DNA of 64,000 bases from Neolewinella xylanilytica (GCF_002934605.1 NZ_PTJC01000008.1:1-64000); one strand, 5' to 3'; positions 52,102-61,713 are shown, numbered from the stretch's first letter. The notes: generated by a model not told the origin, from the sequence alone. Translations and numbers: made by a program.

Positions 52102-52941
52102 TCACCGAAAGCGCCAGGCCAGCATCCGACTTCGCTTGTTTCCCTGCTCCATGGGTAACACCCTTACTTCCGCGGCTCGCAACCGCTCCAGGTCCGCTTT
52201 CGCAGCCTGTAGGTATCCCTTTTTGGACACCAGGGTGGTGAACCATCCTACCCGATCCCCGAAGGCGTGACTCTCCCGGATCATGTTCCGTAAGAATTGT
52301 TGCTCGCCCCCGGCCGTCCAGAGTTCCGTGTCCGACCCTCCGAACGACAAGCCGTTGTCCTCCCTACCGAGTTTCCGCCACTTTTTTTTGCCGGCGGCTA
52401 CGGCAGCTTCCCGGCTTTCGTAAAAGGGGGGATTACAGAGGGTGGCGCCGAAGCGTTCTCCCGGCCGGATGACGTTGGTAAAAAACCGCGACGGCTCCGG
52501 CTGCAACCGCACGTCCACCCGCCGTTTCAGCACCGGGTTCATTGTGGCGATAGCAGTGGCCACCTTGACGGCACGAGCGCTGATATCGGAAGCCACGAAG
52601 TCCCACCGGTATTCCACTACGCCAAGAATGGGATAAATCAGGCTGGCCCCGGTGCCAATGTCAAGCACCCGGCCCGGCTCGCCGGTTAAGTCAGCCAGGG
52701 CGTGGATGTAGTCGAGCCGACCGGGGATCGGTGGCACCAGATGCCCCTCCGGCAGGTCCCAGTGGGTAAGACCGTAGTCCCGCCGTAGCAGCGCACGATT
52801 CAGCAGGACCAGTGCCTCGCGCTTACTAAAATCCAGCGATCGGCCGGCCGGGGTAGTTACCAAGTATTCGCCAAGTCGGGGCTCGCGGGCGATCAGCGCC
52901 GGAAAATCATGTTTGTCCTGGTAACGATTGCGGGGATGCAC
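52102..52941 (-). CDS. rlmF: 23S rRNA (adenine(1618)-N6)-methyltransferase
   Basis: 279-residue SAM-dependent methyltransferase. VHPRNRYQDKHDFPALI at the start matches the LHPRNRHQ opening of RlmF; VLDIGTGASLIYPILGV is the SAM-binding loop, TLCNPPFYES the catalytic NPPF, and LSFGGSDTELWTAGGEQQFL, WFTTLVSKKGYL and KRSRMLAWRF complete the pattern. It modifies A1618 of 23S rRNA. The GTG at 52941 is chosen from the family alignment; an upstream start at 53019 would run into the promoter of the divergent peptidase gene. Confidence 0.88.
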   Translation of the reverse strand: MHPRNRYQDKHDFPALIAREPRLGEYLVTTPAGRSLDFSKREALVLLNRALLRRDYGLTHWDLPEGHLVPPIPGRLDYIHALADLTGEPGRVLDIGTGASLIYPILGVVEYRWDFVASDISARAVKVATAIATMNPVLKRRVDVRLQPEPSRFFTNVIRPGERFGATLCNPPFYESREAAVAAGKKKWRKLGREDNGLSFGGSDTELWTAGGEQQFLRNMIRESHAFGDRVGWFTTLVSKKGYLQAAKADLERLRAAEVRVLPMEQGNKRSRMLAWRFR

Positions 52942-53020
52942 GGAAAATCTTTGTTGGATATAAGCTCGGCATTCGGAACACCGCACTTCCCGCAACGTTG
53001 TTGGTAAACCCACTCCCACT

Positions 53021-54088
53021 ATGAAAATCTACCACTGCGGCCACTGCCACTACCCCGTTTACTTCGAAAACGTAAGCTGTAGCAACTGCGGCAACTGGCT
53101 CGGATACGCCAGCGAAACGGATGACATGATTGCCCTCCGCCCCGGCGAAACGGAATGGAACCACCCCGCCGGCAACGGTAGCCTGATTAAGTACTGCGAT
53201 AATCACCGCCACCAGGCCTGTAACTGGGTCATTCCGTCAGACGATCCCACCGGACTCTGTGATGCCTGCGACCTGAACCGCACCGTCCCCAACCTGAGCG
53301 ACCCGGAGAAGCTGCGCGAGTGGCAGGAACTGGAAATGGCCAAACACCGCCTGGTGTACGCCCTCAACCGACTCGGATTGCCGGTAAAAGACAAAATTAC
53401 CCATCCCGACCGGGGACTTGCCTTCGACTTTCTGGCTTCTGAGGATGCCGACGAACCGGTGATGACCGGTCATGACGATGGGCTCATCACGCTGAACGTC
53501 GACGAAGCCGACTCCGTCAATCGCGAGGCGACCCGCATCCAGCTACACGAGAAATACCGCACCCTAATCGGTCACTTTCGCCACGAGGTCGGCCATTATT
53601 ACTGGGATCTACTCGTTCTCGCCAACCCTACCTTATTGGAAGAATTCCGGCGACTGTTCGGTGACGACCGCGCCGACTACGGCGAAGCCCTCAACCAACA
53701 CTACCAGAACGGTGCCCCCCGGGGCTGGGAATCGAATTACATCAGTGAGTACGCCACCATGCACCCCTGGGAAGACTGGGCGGAAACCTGGGCGCACTAC
53801 CTGCACCTCATGGATATGCTGGAGACGGCCCATTCCTTCGGAATGACGGTCAACCCACCCACCACCCCAGACCTGATGATGCGGGCGGAAGCCGATTTCG
53901 ACCCCTACCGGGAGCGGGACATGGAGAAGATCCTGAAGGTTTGCGTCCCCCTCACTTTCGCCATCAATAGCCTGAACCGGGGCATGGGCCGGCCCGATCT
54001 GTACCCCTTCGTCATTAACGATTCGGTGCGGGCCAAACTGGCCTTCGTGAATAGGGTGATCGATTCAGCACGGCAGTCGACGTATTAA
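53021..54088 (+). CDS. Putative zinc-binding metallopeptidase (Peptidase_Mx-like)
   Basis: 355-residue protein. The N-terminus is a zinc ribbon with Cys6, Cys9, Cys20 and Cys23; a second set follows (Cys59, Cys67, Cys80, Cys83). The catalytic HEVGH is at residues 188-192 (GHFRHEVGHYYWD), with downstream Glu and Asp in HPWEDWAETWAHYLHLMDML as further ligands. No signal peptide, so it acts in the cytosol. The family is named from its motif; substrates are not established. Confidence 0.85.
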   Translation: MKIYHCGHCHYPVYFENVSCSNCGNWLGYASETDDMIALRPGETEWNHPAGNGSLIKYCDNHRHQACNWVIPSDDPTGLCDACDLNRTVPNLSDPEKLREWQELEMAKHRLVYALNRLGLPVKDKITHPDRGLAFDFLASEDADEPVMTGHDDGLITLNVDEADSVNREATRIQLHEKYRTLIGHFRHEVGHYYWDLLVLANPTLLEEFRRLFGDDRADYGEALNQHYQNGAPRGWESNYISEYATMHPWEDWAETWAHYLHLMDMLETAHSFGMTVNPPTTPDLMMRAEADFDPYRERDMEKILKVCVPLTFAINSLNRGMGRPDLYPFVINDSVRAKLAFVNRVIDSARQSTY

Positions 54089-54099
54089 GCCTTCGGCCC

Positions 54100-55032
54100 T
54101 TACCGCAGGCCAAATTTCACCGGTAAGGTAAACAGCACCCGCACCGGTATACCATCCTGTATACCCGGTTCCCACACCGGCATCATATTGACCAGGCGGA
54201 CGATCTCCGTGCGGACATCTTCGTTCAGCCCGTATTCGGAGGTAATTTCGCTGACCGAACCGTCGCGCTCGATCACGAAGCTGACTACGGCGGTCCCTTC
54301 CACTCCCATTTCCCGGGCGCGGGGTGGATACTGAATGTGGCGGTACACGAATTCCAACATTTTCCGGTCGGCACACGGTTTCCGTGCGGAATACACCAAA
54401 AATTCTTCGCAGCCTGGAAACAGGGGCATTAGCTCCATTGGACCGGGATCCGACGTCTCCAGGGTTTCGCCCGCTGCGTCCACCAATTGGTCCTGCCGGT
54501 AATAAATCGTATCCGCTCCGGCTAAGGAATCGATACGAATGCTTGGACCATCCAATTTGCCCGCCCGGTAATTAGCGGACTTGTACAGCGTTCCGTCATT
54601 CCGGTAGTGCAGCCAGGTTCCCGTTTTTTGCCCTCTTCGGTAGGTGCCGGTTGACGCGACCGCACCGTTGCGGTGGTAGTCAACGTAGATACCTTCTTCC
54701 AAACCATGCACGAAGGTTACCTCGGAGCGAAGGCCTCCCTCGTCAAACCACTTTCTGGCGGGGCCGTTGTTTACCCTCATTTTCTTGTCCGCGAAGGTGA
54801 CGTGACCGATCAGCTGATGGGTTTCGGGGAAGTAGGTGCGCCGGACGTACTGTTTATCCGCGGTTACGGAAGTCATCCACTGGTAGGCGGAAGCAAGTTC
54901 CTTTTTCCCCTGGCCCAGGTCGGATTCGTATCGGCCCTTGAATCGCCGGTCTCCTTTCTGGGCGACGAGCGCGGGTGCAAGGCAAATCAGCAGGGCAATG
55001 CAAATCAACAGCTTCAAAGACGTACAAGACAT
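54100..55032 (-). CDS. MORN-repeat protein with C-terminal TonB-like domain
   Basis: 310-residue exported protein with a signal peptide (LLICIALLICLAPALVA). The middle contains MORN/YwqK-type repeats (ARKWFDEGGLRSEVTFVHGL, YVDYHRNGAVASTGTYRRGQ, GTWLHYRNDGTLYKSANYRA). The last 90 residues are a TonB C-terminal domain (HIQYPPRAREMGVEGTAVVS, VSEITSEYGLNEDVRTEIVR, MMPVWEPGIQDGIPVRVLFT). No N-terminal TonB helix with proline linker is seen, so it is not a standard TonB; such combinations are common in Bacteroidota and their role is unclear. Confidence 0.85.
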   Translation of the reverse strand: MSCTSLKLLICIALLICLAPALVAQKGDRRFKGRYESDLGQGKKELASAYQWMTSVTADKQYVRRTYFPETHQLIGHVTFADKKMRVNNGPARKWFDEGGLRSEVTFVHGLEEGIYVDYHRNGAVASTGTYRRGQKTGTWLHYRNDGTLYKSANYRAGKLDGPSIRIDSLAGADTIYYRQDQLVDAAGETLETSDPGPMELMPLFPGCEEFLVYSARKPCADRKMLEFVYRHIQYPPRAREMGVEGTAVVSFVIERDGSVSEITSEYGLNEDVRTEIVRLVNMMPVWEPGIQDGIPVRVLFTLPVKFGLR

Positions 55033-55112
55033 AATAACGGGCAGGATTAGGCGGAGTAAAAGTATCTCCGTTACGGCAGATTCACTACCCCAATGTGACC
55101 TACCTTACCCCC

Positions 55113-56339
55113 ATGGAAACCCTTTCCTTATCCCAACTCACGACCTTCATTCGCCGGGTTTTCGCGCTTAATCTTCCGGAACCCGTATGGATCACCGCTG
55201 AACTGGCACAGGTCAGCGAAGCCCGTGGGCATACCTGGCTGACCCTGGTAGAAAAATCGGATGCGAACGATAGCATCGTTGCGCAGATGGAGGCCGTGAT
55301 CTGGTCGGGCGGACGCAAAAAGCTGCGCAAAAGCCACGGGGCGGGCCTTATAAAGGGCCTGCTGCAGGAGGGCATGTCCGTCAGACTGCGGGTGACCGCT
55401 TCCTTCCATGAGCGCTACGGACTTAAGCTGGTCGTCGAGGACGTAGACCCCGCCCACACGATCGGTGCCCTCGAACAGCGCCGCCAGGCTACCCTTACCG
55501 CGCTGAATAGCGACGGGTTGCTCGATCGCAACGCCGCACGCCCCCTCCCACCGGTGATCCAGCGGCTGGCGGTAATCAGCTCCGAAACCGCCGCCGGGCT
55601 AGCGGATTTTCAGCGGCAACTCCGAGACAACCCCTACGGCTACGTTTACCGCCAGGAGGTGTACCCCGCGGCGATGCAGGGTGCCCAGACCACCGAAGAG
55701 ATCCTGACCCGGCTACGGCAGATCAAACGAAGGGCTTCCGAGTACGATGCCATCGTGATCGTACGCGGCGGCGGCGGAAAAACCGACCTGGCCGCCTTCG
55801 ACGACGAGCTACTGTGCCGCGCCGTGGCGGACGGTCCCCTTCCGGTGCTGGCGGGCATCGGACACGAGATCGACGACACCGTTTTGGATCGGGTGGTCCA
55901 CCGCAGCCTGAAGACGCCCACCGCCGTTGCCGCCTACCTAGTTGACCGGTCACTGCGGGCGGAGATGCGGGTGCTTCAAATTGGCCGGACGCTAGATGGG
56001 CGCGTGCGTCAAATCCTGCAGGAGGAACGCGATCGATTGGAACGGACGTTACGGTTGGCCTACCAAAGCGGTCAACGTTCCCTGAATACGGCCCACCTGC
56101 GCACCGGCGCCCTGGAAGAACGGCTGCACAGCCTTACCGCCAGCAACCTAGCCACGGCACGAGAAAAGCTGGACACCAACGAACGGCTGCTGACCGCGCT
56201 ACGACCGGAGACGACGCTGGCGCGCGGTTACGCCCTCTTGGTGCAGGAGGGAAAATTGGTCACGACGGCCAAATCACTCAAAACCGGAGACGTGGAGGTA
56301 CGACTACAGGACGGTAAAGCAAAGCTTCGTAAGGATTGA
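55113..56339 (+). CDS. xseA: Exodeoxyribonuclease VII large subunit
   Basis: 408-residue nuclease subunit. An OB-fold domain (residues 1-110) starts with LSQLTTFIRRVFALNLPEPV and carries VWITAELAQVSEARGHTWLT. The catalytic domain follows, with LAVISSETAAGLADFQRQLR, AIVIVRGGGGKTDLAAFDDE and LAGIGHEIDDTVLDRVVHRS, then a coiled-coil region. It degrades single-stranded DNA in repair. The ATG at 55113 is chosen over a GTG at 55095. The small subunit gene xseB is not adjacent in the usual place. Confidence 0.95.
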   Translation: METLSLSQLTTFIRRVFALNLPEPVWITAELAQVSEARGHTWLTLVEKSDANDSIVAQMEAVIWSGGRKKLRKSHGAGLIKGLLQEGMSVRLRVTASFHERYGLKLVVEDVDPAHTIGALEQRRQATLTALNSDGLLDRNAARPLPPVIQRLAVISSETAAGLADFQRQLRDNPYGYVYRQEVYPAAMQGAQTTEEILTRLRQIKRRASEYDAIVIVRGGGGKTDLAAFDDELLCRAVADGPLPVLAGIGHEIDDTVLDRVVHRSLKTPTAVAAYLVDRSLRAEMRVLQIGRTLDGRVRQILQEERDRLERTLRLAYQSGQRSLNTAHLRTGALEERLHSLTASNLATAREKLDTNERLLTALRPETTLARGYALLVQEGKLVTTAKSLKTGDVEVRLQDGKAKLRKD

Positions 56340-56348
56340 TTGGGCAGC

Positions 56349-56870
56349 TTACCGGCCGAAACCGATCGATGATTTTCCCTGCTTGCTGTTGCGGTAAAGT
56401 TCGGCCATACGGATGGCGGTTACCGCCGCTTCCACGCCCTTGTTGCCGTGCTTGCCACCGGCCCGGTCGAGCGCCTGTTCGTGGGAATTCGGCGTAAGCA
56501 CGCCGAAGATGAACGGCTGGCCCGTAGCGATGCTGAGATTGACGAGCCCCTGGCTGACGGCATTGTTAATGTACTCGTCGTGCTTCGTTTCCCCCTTTAT
56601 AACGCAACCGAGGCAGATAACGGCATCCACTTTTTCGCGGCCGGCCAGCATACGCGCACCGGCGGGAAGCTCGAAGGTGCCCGGCACCTGGACCGTCTTG
56701 ATGTTGTCTTCGGTAGCCCCGTGCTTCAGGAGGGTCTCATGACAACCCGCATAGAGGGCGTGGGTGATATCGGCGTTCCAGTCGGCTACGACGATGCCGA
56801 AGCGCATCGGGGAAGCGTCGGGTAACTGGGTGTCGTCGTAGCTGCTAAGATTTTTGTGGGCGGAGGCCAT
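56349..56870 (-). CDS. ribH: 6,7-dimethyl-8-ribityllumazine synthase
   Basis: 173-residue lumazine synthase, the second-last step of riboflavin synthesis. Signature segments are FGIVVADWNADITHALYAG, VPGTFELPAGARML, CLGCVIKGETKHDEYINNAV and FGVLTPNSHEQALDRAGG, which hold the catalytic His and substrate-binding residues. The protein probably forms pentamers or a capsid. The ATG at 56870 is chosen; a TTG or GTG extension is not supported. The threonine dehydratase gene lies 45 bases upstream on the same strand. Confidence 0.96.
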   Translation of the reverse strand: MASAHKNLSSYDDTQLPDASPMRFGIVVADWNADITHALYAGCHETLLKHGATEDNIKTVQVPGTFELPAGARMLAGREKVDAVICLGCVIKGETKHDEYINNAVSQGLVNLSIATGQPFIFGVLTPNSHEQALDRAGGKHGNKGVEAAVTAIRMAELYRNSKQGKSSIGFGR

Positions 56871-56915
56871 CGGGGTAATTTTGAGACTATACAATCGAGT
56901 CCCCCCGCCGGTTGC

Positions 56916-57893
56916 TCACGACTGGCCGAACGGCAACCGATCCACGTCCACGTTACCACCCGTGAGGATGATGCCGACCGACTGCCCCCGAAAGCGCTCG
57001 GGGTGCTTCAGAATGGCCGCGAGGGGCACCGCGCAACTCGGCTCCACGATAATCTTCATGCGCTCCCAGATGAGCCGCATCGCGTCGATGATTTCCTGCT
57101 CTTCCACCAGAAATATTTCCGAAACGTAGCGGTGGATGATCGCGAATGTGCGTTCGCCCAGATTGGTTCGCAGCCCGTCGGCCACGGTCAGGTTGACGGC
57201 GTTGCTTTCAATGCGACCGCTGAGGATGCTCCGTGCCGCATCGTCTACCGCCTTTGGTTCGGCTGCGACCACCTCGGCGCGGCGACTGAAGTAGCGGCCG
57301 GCGAGGGCCGTACCCGCTAACAGTCCGCCGCCCCCGACCGGCGCAATGATGGTATCCAGTACCACGTCGGTATCCTCGATCAGCTCCATGGCGCAGGTGG
57401 CCTGTCCGGCGATGACGCCGAAATCATTAAAGGGATGAATGAAGGCCGCGCCGGTTTGCCGCACCACTGCATCCAACGCGGCCTGCCGCTCGTCGGGGGT
57501 ATTGTTGCAGTAGGTGATTTCGGCGCCATACTCCTTCACGGCGGCCACCTTGACGCGGGGGGCATCGTGGGGCATCACGATGTAGGCGGGGATGTGGAGC
57601 TCGCGGGCCATGCGCGCTACCGCCTGGGCGTGGTTGCCGCTGCTGTGGGTGGCCAGTCCTCGTTCTCGCTCCTCCGGCCGCAGGCGCAGGGCGGCCGATG
57701 CGGCACCGCGCATTTTGAAAGCGCCGATACGCTGGAAGTTTTCGCACTTGAAAAACAGCTTCGCTCCGGCCTTACGGTCGATACTGGCGTTGGTCAGGAT
57801 GGGCGTCCGGTGCACGAAGGGGTGGATAGCCTCGTGGGTAACCAGCAATTCGGCCTGGTTGGGAATCTGGGTTAAGGGGGGAAGTTCGATCAT
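56916..57893 (-). CDS. Threonine/serine dehydratase (IlvA/serine racemase family)
   Basis: 325-residue PLP enzyme of fold type II. The cofactor Lys is in IGAFKMRGA; THSSGNHAQAVARMA is the phosphate-binding segment and VGGGGLLAGTALA the Gly-rich loop. No ACT or regulatory domain follows, so it resembles catabolic threonine dehydratase or serine racemase rather than the isoleucine-feedback IlvA. The start ATG at 57893 leaves a one-base gap from the upstream esterase gene. Threonine to 2-oxobutyrate conversion is the likely reaction. Confidence 0.9.
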   Translation of the reverse strand: MIELPPLTQIPNQAELLVTHEAIHPFVHRTPILTNASIDRKAGAKLFFKCENFQRIGAFKMRGAASAALRLRPEERERGLATHSSGNHAQAVARMARELHIPAYIVMPHDAPRVKVAAVKEYGAEITYCNNTPDERQAALDAVVRQTGAAFIHPFNDFGVIAGQATCAMELIEDTDVVLDTIIAPVGGGGLLAGTALAGRYFSRRAEVVAAEPKAVDDAARSILSGRIESNAVNLTVADGLRTNLGERTFAIIHRYVSEIFLVEEQEIIDAMRLIWERMKIIVEPSCAVPLAAILKHPERFRGQSVGIILTGGNVDVDRLPFGQS

Positions 57894-57894
57894 A

Positions 57895-58782
57895 CTATTG
57901 TGCGGCAAGCCAAGTGGTCACCTCCTCCAACCAACCGGCTACGGGGCCCGGGCGTTCACGCGCCGAACCGAATCCGTGGCCGCCGGTAGCGTACATCCGC
58001 AAGTCCGCCCCCACCCCGTGCTCGACGAGCGCCCGGTAATAGGCGAGGGAATTCTCCGGTAGCACGCCCGTATCGTCGGAAGCGTGAATAAGCAGGGTCG
58101 GCGGCGTGAGGCTATCGACGTTTTCCGGCAGGTTGTAGTAACGCAGCGCCTCCTCGGAGGGGGCTTCCCCCAGCAGATTCAGCTGACTTCCCGGGTGACC
58201 GTTCCGTTCGCGATTCATGCGGGTAACGGGGTAGACCAGGATACTGAAGTCCGGACGGGTGGTGACGCCGTCCGCTATTTCGGCGTGTACCGAGGCCGAT
58301 CCGGCCAGGTGGCCGCCCGCGGAAAAGCCCATAATCCCCACGTGATCGTTTCCGTAGCCCAGCGAATCGGCCAGCGTCCGGATGCGGCGTATGCCTGCCT
58401 GGGCGTCCGACAGGGCCGCGGTGGATTGGCAGGAGCCGGTGAGACGGGCGGGGAGGCGATGGCTCAGCACAAAAGCGTGGTAACCGTGGGCACTGAGGTA
58501 GCGGGCAATGTCGACGCCCTCGTGGTCCCAGGCCTCGATCGCGTAGCCGCCGCCGGGCACGATCATGACGGCTTTGCCCGTCCCGGCCCGGGGAACGGGT
58601 GCGTAATAGTGTAGTTGGGGCACGGATACGTCCGTCAACATCGCCCCGATGGCCGAGTCGTAACGGACTAACAGCGGACGATCGGTGAAACAGGGAATGT
58701 CGGTAGTGTATACCGGAAAGATTGTATCCTGGCTATACAGCGGCAGGGTCAGCAAAAGCCCGAGTGCAAGGAATAGCCGCAT
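57895..58782 (-). CDS. Exported alpha/beta hydrolase (esterase)
   Basis: 295-residue secreted hydrolase with a signal peptide (MRLFLALGLLLTLPLYSQ). The oxyanion segment MIVPGGGYAIEAWDHEG is followed by GIMGFSAGGHLAGSA (nucleophile Ser), HASDDTGVLPENSLAY (Asp) and ATGGHGFGSA (His), the BD-FAE/acetyl-xylan-esterase pattern. It probably removes acetyl or other acyl groups from carbohydrates. The downstream dehydratase gene begins one base after its stop, so they are cotranscribed although no functional link is obvious. Confidence 0.88.
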   Translation of the reverse strand: MRLFLALGLLLTLPLYSQDTIFPVYTTDIPCFTDRPLLVRYDSAIGAMLTDVSVPQLHYYAPVPRAGTGKAVMIVPGGGYAIEAWDHEGVDIARYLSAHGYHAFVLSHRLPARLTGSCQSTAALSDAQAGIRRIRTLADSLGYGNDHVGIMGFSAGGHLAGSASVHAEIADGVTTRPDFSILVYPVTRMNRERNGHPGSQLNLLGEAPSEEALRYYNLPENVDSLTPPTLLIHASDDTGVLPENSLAYYRALVEHGVGADLRMYATGGHGFGSARERPGPVAGWLEEVTTWLAAQ

Positions 58783-58785
58783 TGC

Positions 58786-61011
58786 TTATCGTTTGGTGTA
58801 CCCCAGGTCGGTCAGCTCCAGGATGTAGGGACCGACGAAGCCCAGTTCGGCCGCCCGGTCGCGCACGTATTCGGCCTGCTCGAGGGTGCTGATCTTATCG
58901 ACGAAGAATACCGTGAGGGCACCCCGCGCCTCGCTGCCCAGTTCACCCAATTCCCAGGCTTTCTCCCGGTTGAAGTTGCCGGGCCGACTAAAGGCTCCCA
59001 GTTGGACACGGTAATTGCCTGAGGCAACGAATCCAGGATCCGAGATGGTTTTCTGAGCAACGGCGGGGGTAGGTTCCGTTTGGGCCATCACGGGTTCCAT
59101 ACTTCCCGGAGCGAATTCTATCACGAAGCTACCGGCATACCCCAATTGCCGGGCCGCCTGGGCCGCTTGCTCCGCTTCCCGCCGGGTCTCGAAATAACCG
59201 ACGCGAACGCGGCGGCGGTTGCCATCCCGCTCCACGTTGAGCTCTCCCAAAGCGGCCGTATTTTGGTATGCGGCGAGTTCGGGATCTACCAGCAGGCTGG
59301 CGATCTGTATGCCGAAGGTGCCGCGGGCACGTCTTTCCGGGGCGGCAACGGGCGTATCCGCCGCCGTGGCTTCCACCTCCTCACGGGGCGATAGGGGCGT
59401 CGTTCCGAAGATTTCCGTCCGATCGCTGTCTTCCGTTACCACGTCGAAGATCATGGTTTCGAAGCCGGGTGCCTGCACCGTTACTTCGTAATCGGTAAAG
59501 GGTTCGACCGAGGCGTAGAAGGCGCCGTAGCTGTCACTCCAGGTCGAAGCTTCCTGGCCGGTGCTTTTCTTGATCACCATGACATCGGCATCGATCACGG
59601 GCGCGCCGCTGACCACGTCGGTCAGGTATCCGCGCATGGTGGTGAGCGTGGGCGGTTTGGCGGGGAGCACCCCGGCCTGGGTGGGGGCCGCCGGACCGGC
59701 CGACAGGTCGGTACCCGTTTCCTCCCCGGATGCCAGGTCCGTGATGGCCTCCTCGGGCATGATGTAGTAGATGTCTTCCATCCCGCCGCCGCTGAAGCCG
59801 ATCCGGTTGGAGGTGACGTAACCGGTGCGGGAATTCCGGTCGAACACAAATCCCATATCGTCGCGGCTGCTGTTGATGGCGTTACCCAGATGGTAGAGAG
59901 CGATCGGTTTGCCGGTGGCCATTTGGGCTCGAAACACGTCGTAGCCACCTAGTCCGTGGTGCCAGCTACTGGAAAAGTAAAGGCTGTGGCCATTATAGAA
60001 CGGGGTGATCTCGTGGCCGCGGCTATTGACCACCGGTCCGAGGTTTTCCGGCACGGCTTCCCAATCGTTGCCCGCTAGTCGGGAGCGGTAGATATCGTAG
60101 CCGCCGTAGCCGCCGGGCCGGTCGCTGGCAAAATAGATGGTACTGCCGTCCGTCCCGAAGGTACCGTAACCGCTGCTGAAATCATTCCCGTTGAACGGCA
60201 ACGGACGGACATTGCTCCACATTCCCTCCTCGTTCACGTCGGCAACCATCAGGCTGAGGGTTGGTCCGGCTTCGGGGATCAACCGGGTGCCCGGCGTGAA
60301 GTTGTTGCGGGTGAAGACCACTTTACGACCGTCTGGACTGTAGCGTACCGGCCCGATCTGGCTGCCATCGGTGGGCACGTAGCCGAAAGCGAGCATGACC
60401 GGCGTTTCCAGGCTACCGTCGGGGTTGACGTCGGCCACGTAGGGGCGGTTGATCGTGAGGCCGGCGAACTCGGGGTCCGTGCGACCGCTGTTGAACAGCA
60501 ATTTGCCCTCCCGCGGGATACTGGCCCCGAACTCGGGCATCTCCGTATTGATGGTAAGCTGTTTGGCTACGAAACCCGCGGATTCCTCCCGCTGGCTCTG
60601 GGCGAATTGGGCCCCGGTAATGAAGTGATTACCGATCGTCGGATCTTCCTCGCGGGCGTAGGCCTGGTAAAGCAATTGGGCACCTTCGTACATGCCGAGT
60701 CCGCGCAGGGTGTGGGCGTACCCGAGTAAAGTGGTGGCTTTTACCTTGCGATCCTTCATCGCCTGGCTGTAGTAGATGCGGGCGGTATCCAGTTCGTTCA
60801 CCATCCGGTAGGCTTCGGCAATCTGTGCCAGGGCCTCCGGATCGTCGCTTCGGTAGGCCAGTGCGCGTTTGTAGCTGTCGATGGCCAGGTGGTAGGCTCG
60901 CAGCTCCATTTGCTTCTCCCCCGCCTGCATTTCGCTACGAAATTGCGCTCCGAGGGGTAGACAGCAAACAACTACCGCTCCGCAGAGCAGCGAACGTATA
61001 AGCTTGTTCAT
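58786..61011 (-). CDS. PorE-like envelope protein with TPR, PD40 propeller, CRD and two SPOR domains
   Basis: 741-residue exported protein. After the signal peptide come TPR-like repeats (about 20-130), PD40 beta-propeller blades (about 130-425) with SPDGRKVVFTRN and IYFASDRPGGYGGYDIYRSR, a carboxypeptidase-regulatory-like beta domain (about 457-526) and two SPOR domains at about 564-633 and 666-741. The first half matches type IX secretion protein PorE, which ends in an OmpA domain that binds peptidoglycan; here SPOR domains replace it. It likely anchors an envelope complex to the cell wall. The ATG at 61011 is chosen for the signal peptide; TACCTTAG ends four bases before it. Confidence 0.85.
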   Translation of the reverse strand: MNKLIRSLLCGAVVVCCLPLGAQFRSEMQAGEKQMELRAYHLAIDSYKRALAYRSDDPEALAQIAEAYRMVNELDTARIYYSQAMKDRKVKATTLLGYAHTLRGLGMYEGAQLLYQAYAREEDPTIGNHFITGAQFAQSQREESAGFVAKQLTINTEMPEFGASIPREGKLLFNSGRTDPEFAGLTINRPYVADVNPDGSLETPVMLAFGYVPTDGSQIGPVRYSPDGRKVVFTRNNFTPGTRLIPEAGPTLSLMVADVNEEGMWSNVRPLPFNGNDFSSGYGTFGTDGSTIYFASDRPGGYGGYDIYRSRLAGNDWEAVPENLGPVVNSRGHEITPFYNGHSLYFSSSWHHGLGGYDVFRAQMATGKPIALYHLGNAINSSRDDMGFVFDRNSRTGYVTSNRIGFSGGGMEDIYYIMPEEAITDLASGEETGTDLSAGPAAPTQAGVLPAKPPTLTTMRGYLTDVVSGAPVIDADVMVIKKSTGQEASTWSDSYGAFYASVEPFTDYEVTVQAPGFETMIFDVVTEDSDRTEIFGTTPLSPREEVEATAADTPVAAPERRARGTFGIQIASLLVDPELAAYQNTAALGELNVERDGNRRRVRVGYFETRREAEQAAQAARQLGYAGSFVIEFAPGSMEPVMAQTEPTPAVAQKTISDPGFVASGNYRVQLGAFSRPGNFNREKAWELGELGSEARGALTVFFVDKISTLEQAEYVRDRAAELGFVGPYILELTDLGYTKR

Positions 61012-61015
61012 AAGA

Positions 61016-61023
61016 CTAAGGTA
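61016..61023 (-). promoter_or_regulatory. -7-like element before the PorE-like gene
   Basis: Minus-strand TACCTTAG, one base off TAnnTTTG, ends four bases before the ATG at 61011; the same octamer with the same spacing precedes the GTG at 22187. Confidence 0.4.
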
Positions 61024-61128
61024 AGTGTCAATACAAAAATCACGGTCTTTACCGAAAACGATCCGGGCGGCGGGCGCGGGTTTATAGTTGGCAAATGAAC
61101 CAAAACATGTCGAGAGAGTAAGGCAGTT

Positions 61129-61662
61129 ATGCCCAAAACTCAATCCGAACCCGACGATCGGCCAATGATCGTCACCGCCTGGATCGATGCCATTGACCTA
61201 GACCTATTTAACCGACTGCGGAAACGGTTATTTCCCACCGACCTAAATTATTTGTCGGCACACGTTACTTTGTTTCACCATATCCCCGCTACTGTCCGTC
61301 AGGACTTTATCGATTTTTGCCGGGGCTTTTCCGCGGAAACCCCACCGCTGAGCCTGCAGGTCGGCCCTCCGTTCTCCCTGGGGAAAGGGGTGGCTTACCC
61401 GGTTACGAACTCCCAACTTGGCTCTATACGGGAACGGGCGCGGGCCGCTTTCGCCGATCAGTTGACTTCCCAGGACGACCGCCCGTGGAATAAGCCCCAC
61501 CTGACCGTTCAAAACAAAGTCACCCCGGAAACGGCAAAGCGGACCTTGCGGGAACTGTCCAGTGATTTTGCACCATTATCGATCACCGCGAAGGGGCTTG
61601 AATTTCACCGCTACGACGGCGGCCCGTGGAAGTTGCTCGAACGGATGCCTTTCCGCGGGTAG
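61129..61662 (+). CDS. 2H phosphoesterase (2'-5' RNA ligase-like)
   Basis: 177-residue protein with the two His-x-Thr motifs of the 2H family: SAHVTLFHH (about residue 45) and KPHLTVQNK (about residue 125). LFNRLRKRLFP and the closing LEFHRYDGGPWKLLERMPF are typical of this group, annotated as 2'-5' RNA ligase family proteins. Family activity is cyclic phosphodiesterase or RNA ligase, not tested for this one. It diverges from the PorE-like gene and is followed by gatC. Confidence 0.85.
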   Translation: MPKTQSEPDDRPMIVTAWIDAIDLDLFNRLRKRLFPTDLNYLSAHVTLFHHIPATVRQDFIDFCRGFSAETPPLSLQVGPPFSLGKGVAYPVTNSQLGSIRERARAAFADQLTSQDDRPWNKPHLTVQNKVTPETAKRTLRELSSDFAPLSITAKGLEFHRYDGGPWKLLERMPFRG

Positions 61663-61713
61663 CCCGGCAGGCCGATCCAGTCAGACGCGCCGAACGGCCG
61701 CCGAAGAATCGGC

